Of a stretch of DNA of 64,000 nt, positions 51,289-59,509 are shown piece after piece. Numbering within the stretch: the stretch's first letter is position 1; the number at the start of each line of letters is the position of its first letter. Origin of the DNA: Spirochaetaceae bacterium (GTDB taxonomy: Bacteria > Spirochaetota > Spirochaetia > Treponematales > Treponemataceae). The stretch lies in assembly GCA_017618015.1 (NCBI GenBank), contig JAFZVC010000058.1:21457-85456 (forward strand), read 5' to 3'. A program made the position numbers and the translations under genes. Below the pieces are notes generated by a model that searched no databases, was not told the origin of the DNA, and saw only the letters and a list, made by a program, of their open reading frames with translations.

Positions 51289-51962
51289 TCCAAAACGGAT
51301 GATGCAAAATCATCCCAGACAATAACAGGATGTCCTGCGGAAAAATCAACAACTTTTGTTTTATGAGTCACAATCTGTATGAACTTCATGCCGGCTTTCC
51401 GGCTTCCCTCACCGTCAGTGTCGTTACGGTCACCTACGACAAGGCAGCGTTCTGGCTCAACGCCAAGTGCGGCGGCTATTTCCAAAAAAGGACGCGGACA
51501 CGGCTTTAACGCACCAAGTTCCTCCGCTGAAAAAAGATTCTTGCACATCCCCTCTGGAAGTCCTGTCGCCGCCATACGCTCTTTTACGTACGCATAGTCG
51601 GAGAAAACGGCTGTTTTTATCCCGGCTTCATCGAGCCGGGCAAAAACTTGCGGAACGGTCAGGCGGCAATGGTATTTTTTCCGAAGAACAGCAAGCATGT
51701 TGGCAGGACCGGAAGAAAAACACCAGTCGGCGGCATCCTCTATGCTCATGCCGGAAAGTTTTGCGACTTCGGCGGCGTACGCTTCGTTAAAGCGTTCCGC
51801 CGTGCCAAAATCAATGCCCATAAGGTTTCGCCGGGCATCACGTTCCGCTTTTATGCGGGAAAAACGAAGCGGTGCATTCATCACCGTATTCAGAGAAATA
51901 TTCTTGTAGTCGTACAATGTGCCGTCAAAGTCAAAAATGACGGCATCGCAGTTTTCAATCAT
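51285..51962 (-). CDS. HAD-superfamily phosphatase
   Basis: All four HAD motifs are visible: DFDGTLYDY (nucleophile Asp), VFSDYAYVKERM, LKPCPRPFLEIAAALG (Lys) and VVGDRNDTDGEGSRKAGMKF. A helical cap of about 70 residues lies after motif I, as in phosphoglycolate phosphatase-like enzymes. Substrate not predictable. Its ATG overlaps the stop of the GH3-family gene (TAATG), so the phosphatase is co-translated with it. Length 225. Confidence 0.88.
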   Translation of the reverse strand: MIENCDAVIFDFDGTLYDYKNISLNTVMNAPLRFSRIKAERDARRNLMGIDFGTAERFNEAYAAEVAKLSGMSIEDAADWCFSSGPANMLAVLRKKYHCRLTVPQVFARLDEAGIKTAVFSDYAYVKERMAATGLPEGMCKNLFSAEELGALKPCPRPFLEIAAALGVEPERCLVVGDRNDTDGEGSRKAGMKFIQIVTHKTKVVDFSAGHPVIVWDDFASSVLD

Positions 51963-53656
51963 TATTTCCGAATAAGTTCCTTGAACATCGCGTGGCGTTT
52001 TTCATCCTGCATAAGAAGGTTCAGCTTGAACTGACCGTCTCTTGTACCACGCTCGATGCAGTTTTTCTTGTATGCTTCGAACGAATCTTTCTGAAGGATG
52101 AACGACTGCGGGTCGTTTACGCGGAATGAAACGCGTTTGCCTTCGTATTCGCAGTTAATCTTCTGAAGTTTCTCGTCAACTACTTTTCCGAACTTGTCGG
52201 CTGTTTCCTGAGTTACGGACTCATCAGCGAACTCAAAATAGAAGCGATATGTTGACTGTTCGATATCAGCGAAACCGACATAGAACTGAGTTTTAATGCC
52301 TGTCTCTTTCTCTGCTTCCTCAACAGCCTCCATGAACTGACGCTCGTGGATTTTCTCGCCTGTCATCGATACAATACCGTTTATCTTCTGAATGAACTGG
52401 ATTGTCGGGATTGTCTTGTACTTGCCCGTAACTTCGATAAGGTCATTCATGTTGTAGCGGTACAATCCGGCGTAAGTCGTTACGTATACGCAGTAACGCT
52501 TGCCCTGCTCAAGCTCTGTAAGCTGATAGAAGCGCGGATTCGGATTCTCGATGTCTTCCTGCTTTACGAACTCGAAATAGTGCATGTGCGGGAAAAGAAC
52601 AGTGTCGTTCGCGCCGTTCATTACAAGACCTGTGCGGCACTCTGAAGCGAAATATCCGAATTCCTGATAAAGCATATGCTCCGGGAAGAAATCAGTGAAT
52701 TTCTCCATGTAAACGCGTGTATTACCGCACTTCCAAGTCGTAAGAACCTGGATATTTGGCCAGAAATGCTTTGGAAGGAGATTTCCGTACTTTGCCTTAA
52801 GCTCGCGAAGTTCGGCTGCTCTTTTTGGGTTCGGCTTGTAGCACGGCTCAAGGGCTTTGCGTACATCTGCCGGAATGTTAAGGTCAGCTTTGAGCGTACC
52901 GTTCTCAATATCCTTTACATAATCCTCGAAGTTTTCGTTTACGTTCTTCTGCATCTCGATGATTGTAGAAGGATTTGCCGTAATAAGAAGATAGATATCA
53001 AGCTCAATGCCGGTGCGCATAAGCGTGTAGTAGCGGGCTTTGTAATCCGCGATGCTGAAAACGTCGGCAGATTCCGCATAAAGGCTTTTCATAAACTCTG
53101 GGCAATCGCGGCGTGTAACACCGGAAACGGAACCGTATACAGTTCCGTCAGGAGCAGCGCCTTCTATTGCCTTTCCTACGATAGAAAGACACTTGCCCTC
53201 GAAAACCTTCGGGCGGTGCATCATAAATGAATAAAGCCAAAGATGCGTCATTTTGCTATAGACGTTGGAATAATACTCGTTTGTGATAGGAACCCATTTA
53301 GGCTCTTTTGTCGTACCGCTGGTCGTCGCATACATCATCGGCTTGCCGGGGAAAAGCACGTTCTCCTCGCCGTTTTTGTGACGCTCAACGAACGGGCGAA
53401 GGTCCTCGTAATCCTGCGGCTGAACGTTTTTCTGCCAGCGCGCATAAAGCTCGTCAGCTGTCTTTGCCTCAAGAATCTGCGCGAAGTTGTGAGCCTTGCC
53501 CCACTCTGAATCTTTTGCGTACTCAAGAATGCCGCGCAGTGTCTTTTCCTGCGCCTTGCCACAATTGCGGGCAACTTTGTTAAGGGTAAAAAGCCTTATC
53601 TTTCCTATTGTTCCAAGAAGGAACTTGATTTTCCATGCACCTTTGATCTTAGCCAT
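51962..53656 (-). CDS. GH3 auxin-responsive-promoter family protein (acyl-adenylate enzyme)
   Basis: GH3 enzymes belong to the ANL adenylating superfamily; plant members conjugate jasmonate or auxin to amino acids. The 564-residue protein has the P-loop-like motif YATTSGTTKEPKWVPI (near residue 110), YQEFGYFASECRTG, the YRYNMNDLIEVTG block and the C-terminal EKIHERQFMEAVEEAEKETG. In bacteria the substrate is unknown. GAGGT precedes ATG 53656. It is just downstream of purM (12 nt) and upstream of a HAD phosphatase, so it is probably read with the purine operon. Confidence 0.9.
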   Translation of the reverse strand: MAKIKGAWKIKFLLGTIGKIRLFTLNKVARNCGKAQEKTLRGILEYAKDSEWGKAHNFAQILEAKTADELYARWQKNVQPQDYEDLRPFVERHKNGEENVLFPGKPMMYATTSGTTKEPKWVPITNEYYSNVYSKMTHLWLYSFMMHRPKVFEGKCLSIVGKAIEGAAPDGTVYGSVSGVTRRDCPEFMKSLYAESADVFSIADYKARYYTLMRTGIELDIYLLITANPSTIIEMQKNVNENFEDYVKDIENGTLKADLNIPADVRKALEPCYKPNPKRAAELRELKAKYGNLLPKHFWPNIQVLTTWKCGNTRVYMEKFTDFFPEHMLYQEFGYFASECRTGLVMNGANDTVLFPHMHYFEFVKQEDIENPNPRFYQLTELEQGKRYCVYVTTYAGLYRYNMNDLIEVTGKYKTIPTIQFIQKINGIVSMTGEKIHERQFMEAVEEAEKETGIKTQFYVGFADIEQSTYRFYFEFADESVTQETADKFGKVVDEKLQKINCEYEGKRVSFRVNDPQSFILQKDSFEAYKKNCIERGTRDGQFKLNLLMQDEKRHAMFKELIRK

Positions 53657-53668
53657 ACAAACCTCTAT

Positions 53669-54757
53669 TTATCGGAAAAGCACCTGCTCTGCCTGTGTCT
53701 CTGCCTTGTTGCCCGCAGCTTCTTCAACAACACCGATTTTCCACGCTTTCATAGAAGAACATCTGCCTTTGTCGGCGGCGGAGAAAGCATTGAAGCGCGC
53801 AACGATTTCATCGGCTTTGTCGGCGCTAACCGCAAGCATAAAGCCAATACCCATATTGAATGTATTGAACATGCGCGCAGGATCAGCTCCGCGGCGCACA
53901 AGCTCGTCAAACACGGCAGGAATTTCCCAGCTGCCTTTTGTGAAAACGCTTATAAGCGGCTTCTTTCCGTCTGCCGCGCGCTTTTTGTTCGCTTCTGGGT
54001 ACATGCGCGGAACATTCTCGTAAAAGCCGCCGCCGGTAATGTGAACCATGCCATGAACAGACTTTCTGAAGTCTTCAAGCACGGCAAGCACCGGACGGAC
54101 GTAAATGCGGGTAGGCTCAAGAAGAACCTCGCCTATCTTTTTGCCGTTAAAAGGCTCGTCGTAGTTTGTAACGAGCTTTCTTACAAGAGAAAAACCGTTC
54201 GAGTGAACGCCCGTTGATGAAAGCCCGATGATAACATCGCCATCCTGAATATTCTCGCCAGTGATAATGTCGCTTCTCTCTGCGATACCTACACCAAAAC
54301 CTGCAACATCGTATTTGCCCTCATCGTAGAAGCCAGGCATCTCGGCAGTTTCGCCGCCGAGCAACGCGCAGTTACTGTCAACGCAGCCGTCGGCAACGCC
54401 TTTTACAAGGTCGGCGGCAATGTCAGCATCGAGCTTTCCGCAAGCGATGTAGTCAAGGAAGTAAAGCGGCTTTGCGCCTGTGCAAAGGATGTCGTTAACG
54501 CTCATCGCAACGCAGTCAATGCCTACGGTGTCGTATTTCCTCATTGCAAACGCTATGTCGAGCTTGGTGCCAACACCGTCCGTGCCGGAAACCATAACAG
54601 GCTCTTTCATGCCACCGGGAACGGCGAACATTCCGGCGAAACTGCCGAGTCCGTTAAGAACCCCTGGTATCGCCGTTCTTTTTGCAGATTCCTTGTATTT
54701 ATTGACGGCGCGGTAGCCTTCTTCAACATCAACACCAGACTGTCTGTAATCTATCAT
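53669..54757 (-). CDS. purM: Phosphoribosylformylglycinamidine cyclo-ligase
   Basis: PurM closes the imidazole ring (FGAM to AIR) using ATP. Signatures are YRQSGVDVEEGYRAV, VSGTDGVGTKLDIAF, CVAMSVNDILCTGAKPLYFLDY, LLGGETAEMPGFY, GLSSTGVHSNGFSLVRKL and MVHITGGGFYENVPRM. At 362 residues it has normal length. It lies 2 nt after purF in the same operon and 12 nt ahead of the GH3-family gene. Confidence 0.97.
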   Translation of the reverse strand: MIDYRQSGVDVEEGYRAVNKYKESAKRTAIPGVLNGLGSFAGMFAVPGGMKEPVMVSGTDGVGTKLDIAFAMRKYDTVGIDCVAMSVNDILCTGAKPLYFLDYIACGKLDADIAADLVKGVADGCVDSNCALLGGETAEMPGFYDEGKYDVAGFGVGIAERSDIITGENIQDGDVIIGLSSTGVHSNGFSLVRKLVTNYDEPFNGKKIGEVLLEPTRIYVRPVLAVLEDFRKSVHGMVHITGGGFYENVPRMYPEANKKRAADGKKPLISVFTKGSWEIPAVFDELVRRGADPARMFNTFNMGIGFMLAVSADKADEIVARFNAFSAADKGRCSSMKAWKIGVVEEAAGNKAETQAEQVLFR

Positions 54758-54759
54758 CT

Positions 54760-56262
54760 TTAAAGCCTCTTTCCGTTAAGCTCGCCGGGAACAGAAACCG
54801 GATATTCGCCGGTAAAGCATCCCTTGCAGTAGCCGTATGATTCTGGAAGAATATCCTTAAGCGCGTTGAACATGCCATCGATTGAAATAAACGCGAGGCT
54901 GTCCGCGCCAATCTCTTTGCAAAGCTCATCAACATCCATTGAAGAAGAGATAAGCTGGTTCTTGCTAGGAGTGTCGATACCAAAGTAGCACGGAAATTTT
55001 ACAGGCGGGCTTGAGATACGGAAATGAACTTCCTTGGCACCAGCCCTGCGCAAAAGAGAGATAAGACGCTTACTCGTCGTTCCGCGAACGATTGAGTCGT
55101 CTATAACGACGATGCGCTTTCCGGCTATGTCGCTCTTAAGAGCGTTCAGCTTAACGAATACAAGCTTTTCGCGCTCGCTCTGCGTTGGCGCAATGAATGT
55201 GCGTCCGATATATTTGTTCTTAACGATGCCCATTGCATACGGAATACCAGAAGCTTTTGCGTATCCCATCGCTGCGCCAAGACCTGAATCTGGAACACCG
55301 ATAACTACGTCCGCGTCAACACCAGACTCGTGCGCGAGAACCGCGCCCATGCGGAGTCTTGCTTCCTGAACAGGAATGCCGTCTATTATAGAGTCAGGAC
55401 GAGCGAAATAAACATACTCGAAAACGCATGTACGCTTTGCCGTATGCTCGCCGAATTGGAACGAAAGAACGCCATCATCATTTATTATAACGATCTCGCC
55501 GGGGTTAATGTCGCGCACGAGATCAGCTCCGATAGCGTCAAGAGCGCAGCTTTCGCTTGCAAGAACCCAGCCGTTATCGAGTTTGCCCAGGCAAAGCGGG
55601 TGAATTCCGTTCGGGTCGCGAGCGCCGATAAGGCATTTTTCCGTCATTACGCAAAGCGAGAAAGAACCTTTTATCATCTGGATTGTGTCTGTAAGCGCAC
55701 GCTCCAAACCTTTTTTGTAGCTTTTTGCAATAAGTTTTACGATAACTTCTGTATCGCTCGTCGAAACGAACGTCGAGCCAGTTTCCTCAAGGAACTCCTT
55801 AAGCTGCTCGCCGTTTATGAGCTGACCGTTATGAGCTACGGCGATTCCGCCAAGCTTGAACCGGTTGACGAACGGTTGTGCGTTTTCTATGCGCGCCGCA
55901 GAAGCCTTTGTGTAAAGGACATGGCCAACAGCTATCTTGCCACCAAGCTCATCGAGCTTTTGTGCGCTGAAAACATCGGCGACAAGCCCCATATCCTTGT
56001 ACTGCTCTATTTTCTCTCCGTCAGAAACCGCAATACCGGCACTCTCCTGCCCGCGATGCTGCAACGCATACATACCGTAATATGCAAGCTTAGCCGCATT
56101 ATAAACAGGAATATCGCTGCTTGCGGCAAAACTGTCGCTCACAGTACCAGACTCAGGAGCAGCCTGCACTTTTTTGTTCAGATAAACGCCGATAACACCG
56201 CATTTATCCTTGAGTTTTTCGTCTTCAAGCTGCTCTTTGTTACATTCTGACATTTCCGTCAT
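54760..56262 (-). CDS. purF: Amidophosphoribosyltransferase
   Basis: PurF makes phosphoribosylamine from PRPP and glutamine, the first committed step of purine synthesis. The glutaminase nucleophile is C21 in DKCGVIGVYL, so an N-terminal propeptide of 20 residues must be removed. Other signatures: QHRGQESAGIAV, GHVLYTKASA, VAHNGQLINGEQL, ARDPNGIHPLCLG and the PRPP loop VVIDDSIVRGTTSKRL. A C-terminal Cys cluster (YGYCKGCFTGEYPV) fits the [4Fe-4S] class of PurF. The ATG overlaps the purE stop (ATGA) with GGGAG 7 nt upstream. Confidence 0.96.
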   Translation of the reverse strand: MTEMSECNKEQLEDEKLKDKCGVIGVYLNKKVQAAPESGTVSDSFAASSDIPVYNAAKLAYYGMYALQHRGQESAGIAVSDGEKIEQYKDMGLVADVFSAQKLDELGGKIAVGHVLYTKASAARIENAQPFVNRFKLGGIAVAHNGQLINGEQLKEFLEETGSTFVSTSDTEVIVKLIAKSYKKGLERALTDTIQMIKGSFSLCVMTEKCLIGARDPNGIHPLCLGKLDNGWVLASESCALDAIGADLVRDINPGEIVIINDDGVLSFQFGEHTAKRTCVFEYVYFARPDSIIDGIPVQEARLRMGAVLAHESGVDADVVIGVPDSGLGAAMGYAKASGIPYAMGIVKNKYIGRTFIAPTQSEREKLVFVKLNALKSDIAGKRIVVIDDSIVRGTTSKRLISLLRRAGAKEVHFRISSPPVKFPCYFGIDTPSKNQLISSSMDVDELCKEIGADSLAFISIDGMFNALKDILPESYGYCKGCFTGEYPVSVPGELNGKRL

Positions 56263-56771
56263 AAAGTTACTCCCATACCACCGTTAGTCTTGGCTTCTTC
56301 TGCCAATCTATTTCGGAATTCCAAAAGCTTTTTTCTAAGCTCAGGATATTTTATCGCGAGTATTTCTACCGCGAGATAAGCTGCATTAGCGGCATTGTTT
56401 ATGCCGACAGTTGCCACAGGGATTTGGCGCGGCATCTGGACTATAGAAAGCAGAGCGTCCATTCCGCCAAGCCCGTTTGAACTTGCACCCTTTGCGTTCA
56501 CAGAAAGGCATTCAAGAGGCACGCCGATAACAGGAAGAACTGTCATCGAAGCGATTACACCAGGAAGATGAGCCGCAAGCCCTGCGCCCGCAATAATCAC
56601 CTCCGCTCCGTCTGCCTCTACTTTTTTCACTGTTTCTGCAAGAAGCTCACCTGAACGATGCGCAGAAAGGATATACGCAGAGTATTCCACACCGAATTCC
56701 GCAAGGACGGACGAGGCTTTTTTCATTGTGTCTGTATCTGATTTTGATCCGAAGAAAATGGCAACCTTCAT
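56259..56771 (-). CDS. purE: N5-carboxyaminoimidazole ribonucleotide mutase / AIR carboxylase
   Basis: PurE forms CAIR in purine synthesis. The 170-residue protein has the phosphate loop FFGSKSDTDTMKKAS, SAHRSGELLAETVK (catalytic His), AGAGLAAHLPGV and LPVIGVPL, then NAANAAYLAVEIL. The His-containing SAHR segment and the AGLAAHLPG form fit the class II (AIR carboxylase) PurE found in treponemes as well as class I; no purK is present here. It is first in purE-purF-purM and is controlled by the riboswitch upstream. GGGAG precedes the ATG. Confidence 0.95.
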   Translation of the reverse strand: MKVAIFFGSKSDTDTMKKASSVLAEFGVEYSAYILSAHRSGELLAETVKKVEADGAEVIIAGAGLAAHLPGVIASMTVLPVIGVPLECLSVNAKGASSNGLGGMDALLSIVQMPRQIPVATVGINNAANAAYLAVEILAIKYPELRKKLLEFRNRLAEEAKTNGGMGVTL

Positions 56772-56840
56772 CGTTTACTCCCAAAGCACGAATAGATTAC
56801 CGACGGTCATAGATAATCCGCCTCGCAAAAGGCAGAAAAA

Positions 56841-56938
56841 CGGTTATCATAGTCGGTCGTAAGGGGGACCGGTAGAAACGTCTCACCCCTGCATTGCCTG
56901 AGGAGTAACAACACACTCCGTGAAACATATATGAACCG
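56841..56938 (-). promoter_or_regulatory. Purine (guanine-type) riboswitch upstream of purEFM
   Basis: On the minus strand: P1 arm CGGTTCATA; P2 arm GTTTCAC pairing with GTGAGAC; the J2/3 core GTTTCTACC; P3 GGTC/GACC; J3/1 GACTATG; closing P1 arm TATGATAACCG. The J2/3-P3-J3/1 block is nearly identical in form to the Bacillus xpt aptamer. The specificity base is C (GACTATG), so guanine or hypoxanthine is the expected ligand. The P2 loop is enlarged by an inner GGAGT/ACTCC hairpin. TTTTT follows P1, and a downstream TATGACCGTCG can pair with the P1 5' side. Confidence 0.85.
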
Positions 56939-56948
56939 TCGATATAGG

Positions 56949-56977
56949 ACTATAACACAAGACGAGTAGTTTTTCAA
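56949..56977 (-). promoter_or_regulatory. Promoter of the purEFM operon
   Basis: Minus strand TTGAAA, 17 nt, TATAGT, transcribing straight into the purine riboswitch with a leader of about 170 nt. Confidence 0.75.
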
Positions 56978-57051
56978 GACGGTTGAATTTCCGACTGGAC
57001 AGCATCGCGAACTTCCAATTCTTCTAACATTTTACATTTCCAAAAAAAAAC

Positions 57052-57079
57052 TTGCTTTTTTGGCTATATATTGTACTAT
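57052..57079 (+). promoter_or_regulatory. Promoter of the 124-aa lipoprotein
   Basis: TTGCTT, 16 nt, TACTAT, about 60 nt before ATG 57145, with AAGGAG at 6-nt spacing in the leader. Confidence 0.45.
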
Positions 57080-57144
57080 GAAATAAAGGAGTTAAGTTTG
57101 TTTTGTTACAAACTATGAAAATCGAAAACAATAAGGAGTTCATT

Positions 57145-57519
57145 ATGAAGAATTGCTTGAAGGTGTTCACAATCCTTGCGCTTGTGGCACTTCTTTTCAC
57201 AGCCTGTGGTGAGAAAACGACTGTTTATCGCGGCAGGTACCAAGATTTAGATGTAGCGATCATTTTCAATAGTGACGGAACTTTCGTACAAAGAGCATCT
57301 CTGACAGTTTCTGGTACAACTGTTTCGGCCGATTGGTACAAGGGAACATATACTGGGAAGCCAAGCCAAGATGGAAACCTGACTCTTACATTCACCCATG
57401 AATATAACTCAACCTCTCAAGCCTGGGAAGCTGTTACATCAATGACAAATACCGTAATATCAGTAACAGTCAATAACGGACAGTTTACATTAGGTTTAGT
57501 TACATATTCCAGAAACTGA
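57145..57519 (+). CDS. Small lipoprotein (124 aa)
   Basis: Signal peptide with lipobox FTAC (MKNCLKVFTILALVALLFTACG) and a mature part of about 100 residues of beta strands: YRGRYQDLDVAIIFNSDGTFVQ, DWYKGTYTGKPSQDGNLTLTF, SVTVNNGQFTLGL. The pattern resembles small lipocalin-like treponemal lipoproteins of unknown function. ATG 57145 has AAGGAG at 6-nt spacing; in-frame codons upstream lack signals. A terminator follows 21 nt after the stop. It is an independent single-gene unit. Confidence 0.75.
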   Translation: MKNCLKVFTILALVALLFTACGEKTTVYRGRYQDLDVAIIFNSDGTFVQRASLTVSGTTVSADWYKGTYTGKPSQDGNLTLTFTHEYNSTSQAWEAVTSMTNTVISVTVNNGQFTLGLVTYSRN

Positions 57520-57540
57520 CATTTAGTTAGCAAGCTTTTG

Positions 57541-57573
57541 AAGCCGAAGTCCGAAAGGGTTTCGGCTTTTTTT
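57541..57573 (+). terminator. Rho-independent terminator of the 124-aa lipoprotein gene
   Basis: AAGCCGAA/TTCGGCTT stem with a 12-nt loop followed by a run of T. Confidence 0.85.
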
Positions 57574-57586
57574 GTCTGTATTCCGG

Positions 57587-57698
57587 GGTTTTAGGGGCGG
57601 AGAACTGAAAAAGCCCGCCCCTAGGCGAAGGGGGTGTGGTGAAGGCGCGACATAACGAAGTTCCGCGCCTGAACCCAGGGGGAAAACCTTCCCCCTTT
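57587..57698. repeat. Palindromic intergenic repeat, copy 2 (REP-like)
   Basis: Three hairpins: TAGGGGCG/CGCCCCTA (57592-57623), AGGCGCG/CGCGCCT (57643-57670) and AGGGGGAA/TTCCCCCT (57677-57696). Blocks TTTTAGGG, CCCTAGGCGA, GGGGGT and TTCCCCCTT match the copy at 24704. The first stem has grown by a G-C pair on both sides relative to copy 1, a sign that pairing is kept. Confidence 0.6.
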
Positions 57699-57757
57699 AT
57701 CTTTTAATAATATAAATTGATATTTTAGAGTTTTCTAATATTTTGCACAAAAAAAAC

Positions 57758-57786
57758 TTTACAGAACAGGTTTCACGCCTTATAAT
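57758..57786 (+). promoter_or_regulatory. Leaderless promoter of the nucleoside kinase gene
   Basis: TTTACA, 17 nt, perfect TATAAT, then 7 nt to ATG 57794. No ribosome binding site in between. Confidence 0.65.
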
Positions 57787-57793
57787 CAATAAT

Positions 57794-59443
57794 ATGGATA
57801 TTATACTTACATTCAAGGGCGGCAAGACCGTCCAGGTTCAGGCAGGAACGCTTATTCAGGATATTCTGCCTTATTTTGACGTTAACAAAGATAAAATCCT
57901 CGCAGTTCGCGTGGATAATGAGATATGCTCGCTTTCACAGGCTTTAGAGACGAATGCGGAACTTGAGCCGGTTCTTACGGGAACGACTGACGGCGCGAGC
58001 ATTTACAGGCGCACACTCTGCTTCGTTCTTGACGTAGCGGCGCACAAGCTTTTCCCGACATCTAGACTGCTTGTAGGCCACAGTTTGGGCTACGGCTACT
58101 ACTACACTTTCGCTGACCGCGACTCAATCTCGAAAGAAGACATTGAAAAGCTTCAGCACGAGATGGAATGCATCATCACGGCGGACAGCATTATCAATCA
58201 GGTGAAAGTTTCGTACAAAGACGCTGTTTCGATCCTAGAAAAGCAGAAAATGCCGGAGACACGGCGGCTCCTTGACTATCAGGCTAAGCCGATAATCAGG
58301 CTCAACTCGCTCAACGGCTTCTACGACATTTACGTCGCACCGCTCCTCCACTCCACAGGACTTCTTAAAGTTTTCGACCTTATGCCTTATGAGAACGGTT
58401 TCCTGTTGCGCTTCCCGGCTTCTTTCGACCCGGATTCTCTGCCTGAATTCCAGGACAACAAGAAGCTTTTCAATATTTACAAGCGCTACAAGGAATGGGG
58501 AAGACGGCAGAACGTCACGACGGCAGCGGCGCTCAACGACCTTGTTTACAGGCGCAAGACAAAAGATTTCATCAATATTTGCGAGACGTTCCTTAACAAG
58601 AATATCGCGGATATCGCCGACAAAATCGACCAGAAAGGCGGCGTAAAAGTCGCGCTGCTCGCTGGTCCTTCAAGCTCCGGAAAGACGACGACATCGAAGA
58701 AGCTCGCCATCCAGCTTAAAGTTCTGGGCTACAACCCGCACGTAATAAGCTTGGACAACTACTACCTTGGCCGCGAGAAAACACCGCGCGACGCGAACGG
58801 CGACTACGATTACGAATGCCTGGAAGCGCTCGACGTACAGCAGCTTAACGACAACCTTGTCGAGCTTTTCAAGGGAAAGACGATTCAGGTTCCATCGTAC
58901 GACTTCCGCGAAGGAAAGCAGTATTTTACGGGTGAAACGCTCACTATGAACGAGAAAGATATCCTGATTATGGAAGGCATCCATGGCTTGAACGACAAGC
59001 TTACGCCGCTCGTCCCAGCGGAAAACAAGTTCAAGGTTTATCTTTCTGCCCTGACGCAGCTTAACCTTGATGACCACAACCGCATTTCGACGAGCGACAA
59101 CCGCCTTATCCGGCGCATCGTCCGCGACTCGCAGTTCCGTGGAAAATCAGCAGCCGACACGATAAAAATGTGGCCAAGCGTACAGCGCGGCGAAAAGCTC
59201 CACATCTTCCCGTTCCAGCAGAACGCCGATGCTGTACTCAACACAGCGATGGACTACGAGCTTGCCGTCCTCAAGATATACGCAAGCCCGCTTCTGCGCT
59301 GCGTAACGCCATGCCAGAGGGAGTACTCTGAGGCATCGCGCCTTTTGAATTTCCTGTCGAATTTCTACGAGATTGCACCAACGTACGTTCCGGGACAGTC
59401 GATTATCCGCGAGTTCATCGGCGGCAGCGAGTTTAAGTACTAG
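57794..59443 (+). CDS. TGS-domain nucleoside (uridine) kinase
   Basis: An unusual fusion known from spirochaetes and Bacteroidetes. Residues 1-60 are a TGS domain (IILTFKGGKTVQVQAGTLIQDIL), residues 65-200 resemble the second additional domain of threonyl-tRNA synthetase (AAHKLFPTSRLLVGHSLGYGYYY), and the C-terminal part is a P-loop uridine/phosphoribulokinase: LLAGPSSSGKTTTSKKLA, SLDNYYLGREKTPRD, DYECLEALD and IMEGIHGLN. It probably phosphorylates uridine/cytidine; the TGS part may bind RNA or nucleotides (inference). Met 57794 was chosen from the promoter position and because the TGS domain starts there. Confidence 0.9.
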   Translation: MDIILTFKGGKTVQVQAGTLIQDILPYFDVNKDKILAVRVDNEICSLSQALETNAELEPVLTGTTDGASIYRRTLCFVLDVAAHKLFPTSRLLVGHSLGYGYYYTFADRDSISKEDIEKLQHEMECIITADSIINQVKVSYKDAVSILEKQKMPETRRLLDYQAKPIIRLNSLNGFYDIYVAPLLHSTGLLKVFDLMPYENGFLLRFPASFDPDSLPEFQDNKKLFNIYKRYKEWGRRQNVTTAAALNDLVYRRKTKDFINICETFLNKNIADIADKIDQKGGVKVALLAGPSSSGKTTTSKKLAIQLKVLGYNPHVISLDNYYLGREKTPRDANGDYDYECLEALDVQQLNDNLVELFKGKTIQVPSYDFREGKQYFTGETLTMNEKDILIMEGIHGLNDKLTPLVPAENKFKVYLSALTQLNLDDHNRISTSDNRLIRRIVRDSQFRGKSAADTIKMWPSVQRGEKLHIFPFQQNADAVLNTAMDYELAVLKIYASPLLRCVTPCQREYSEASRLLNFLSNFYEIAPTYVPGQSIIREFIGGSEFKY

Positions 59444-59509
59444 GAGATCGAATGTAGAGTTTCCGCAGTATATGTGGTTATGTGGAAAATCACAGATATT
59501 TATACAGTA

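Noticed and set aside
55330..56250. 306-codon open frame antisense to purF
   Set aside because: Mirror of a well-conserved purF; the translation is low-quality and has no start signal.
59460..59488. Hairpin TTTCCGCA/TGTGGAAA after the nucleoside kinase gene as a terminator
   Set aside because: No T run follows the stem.
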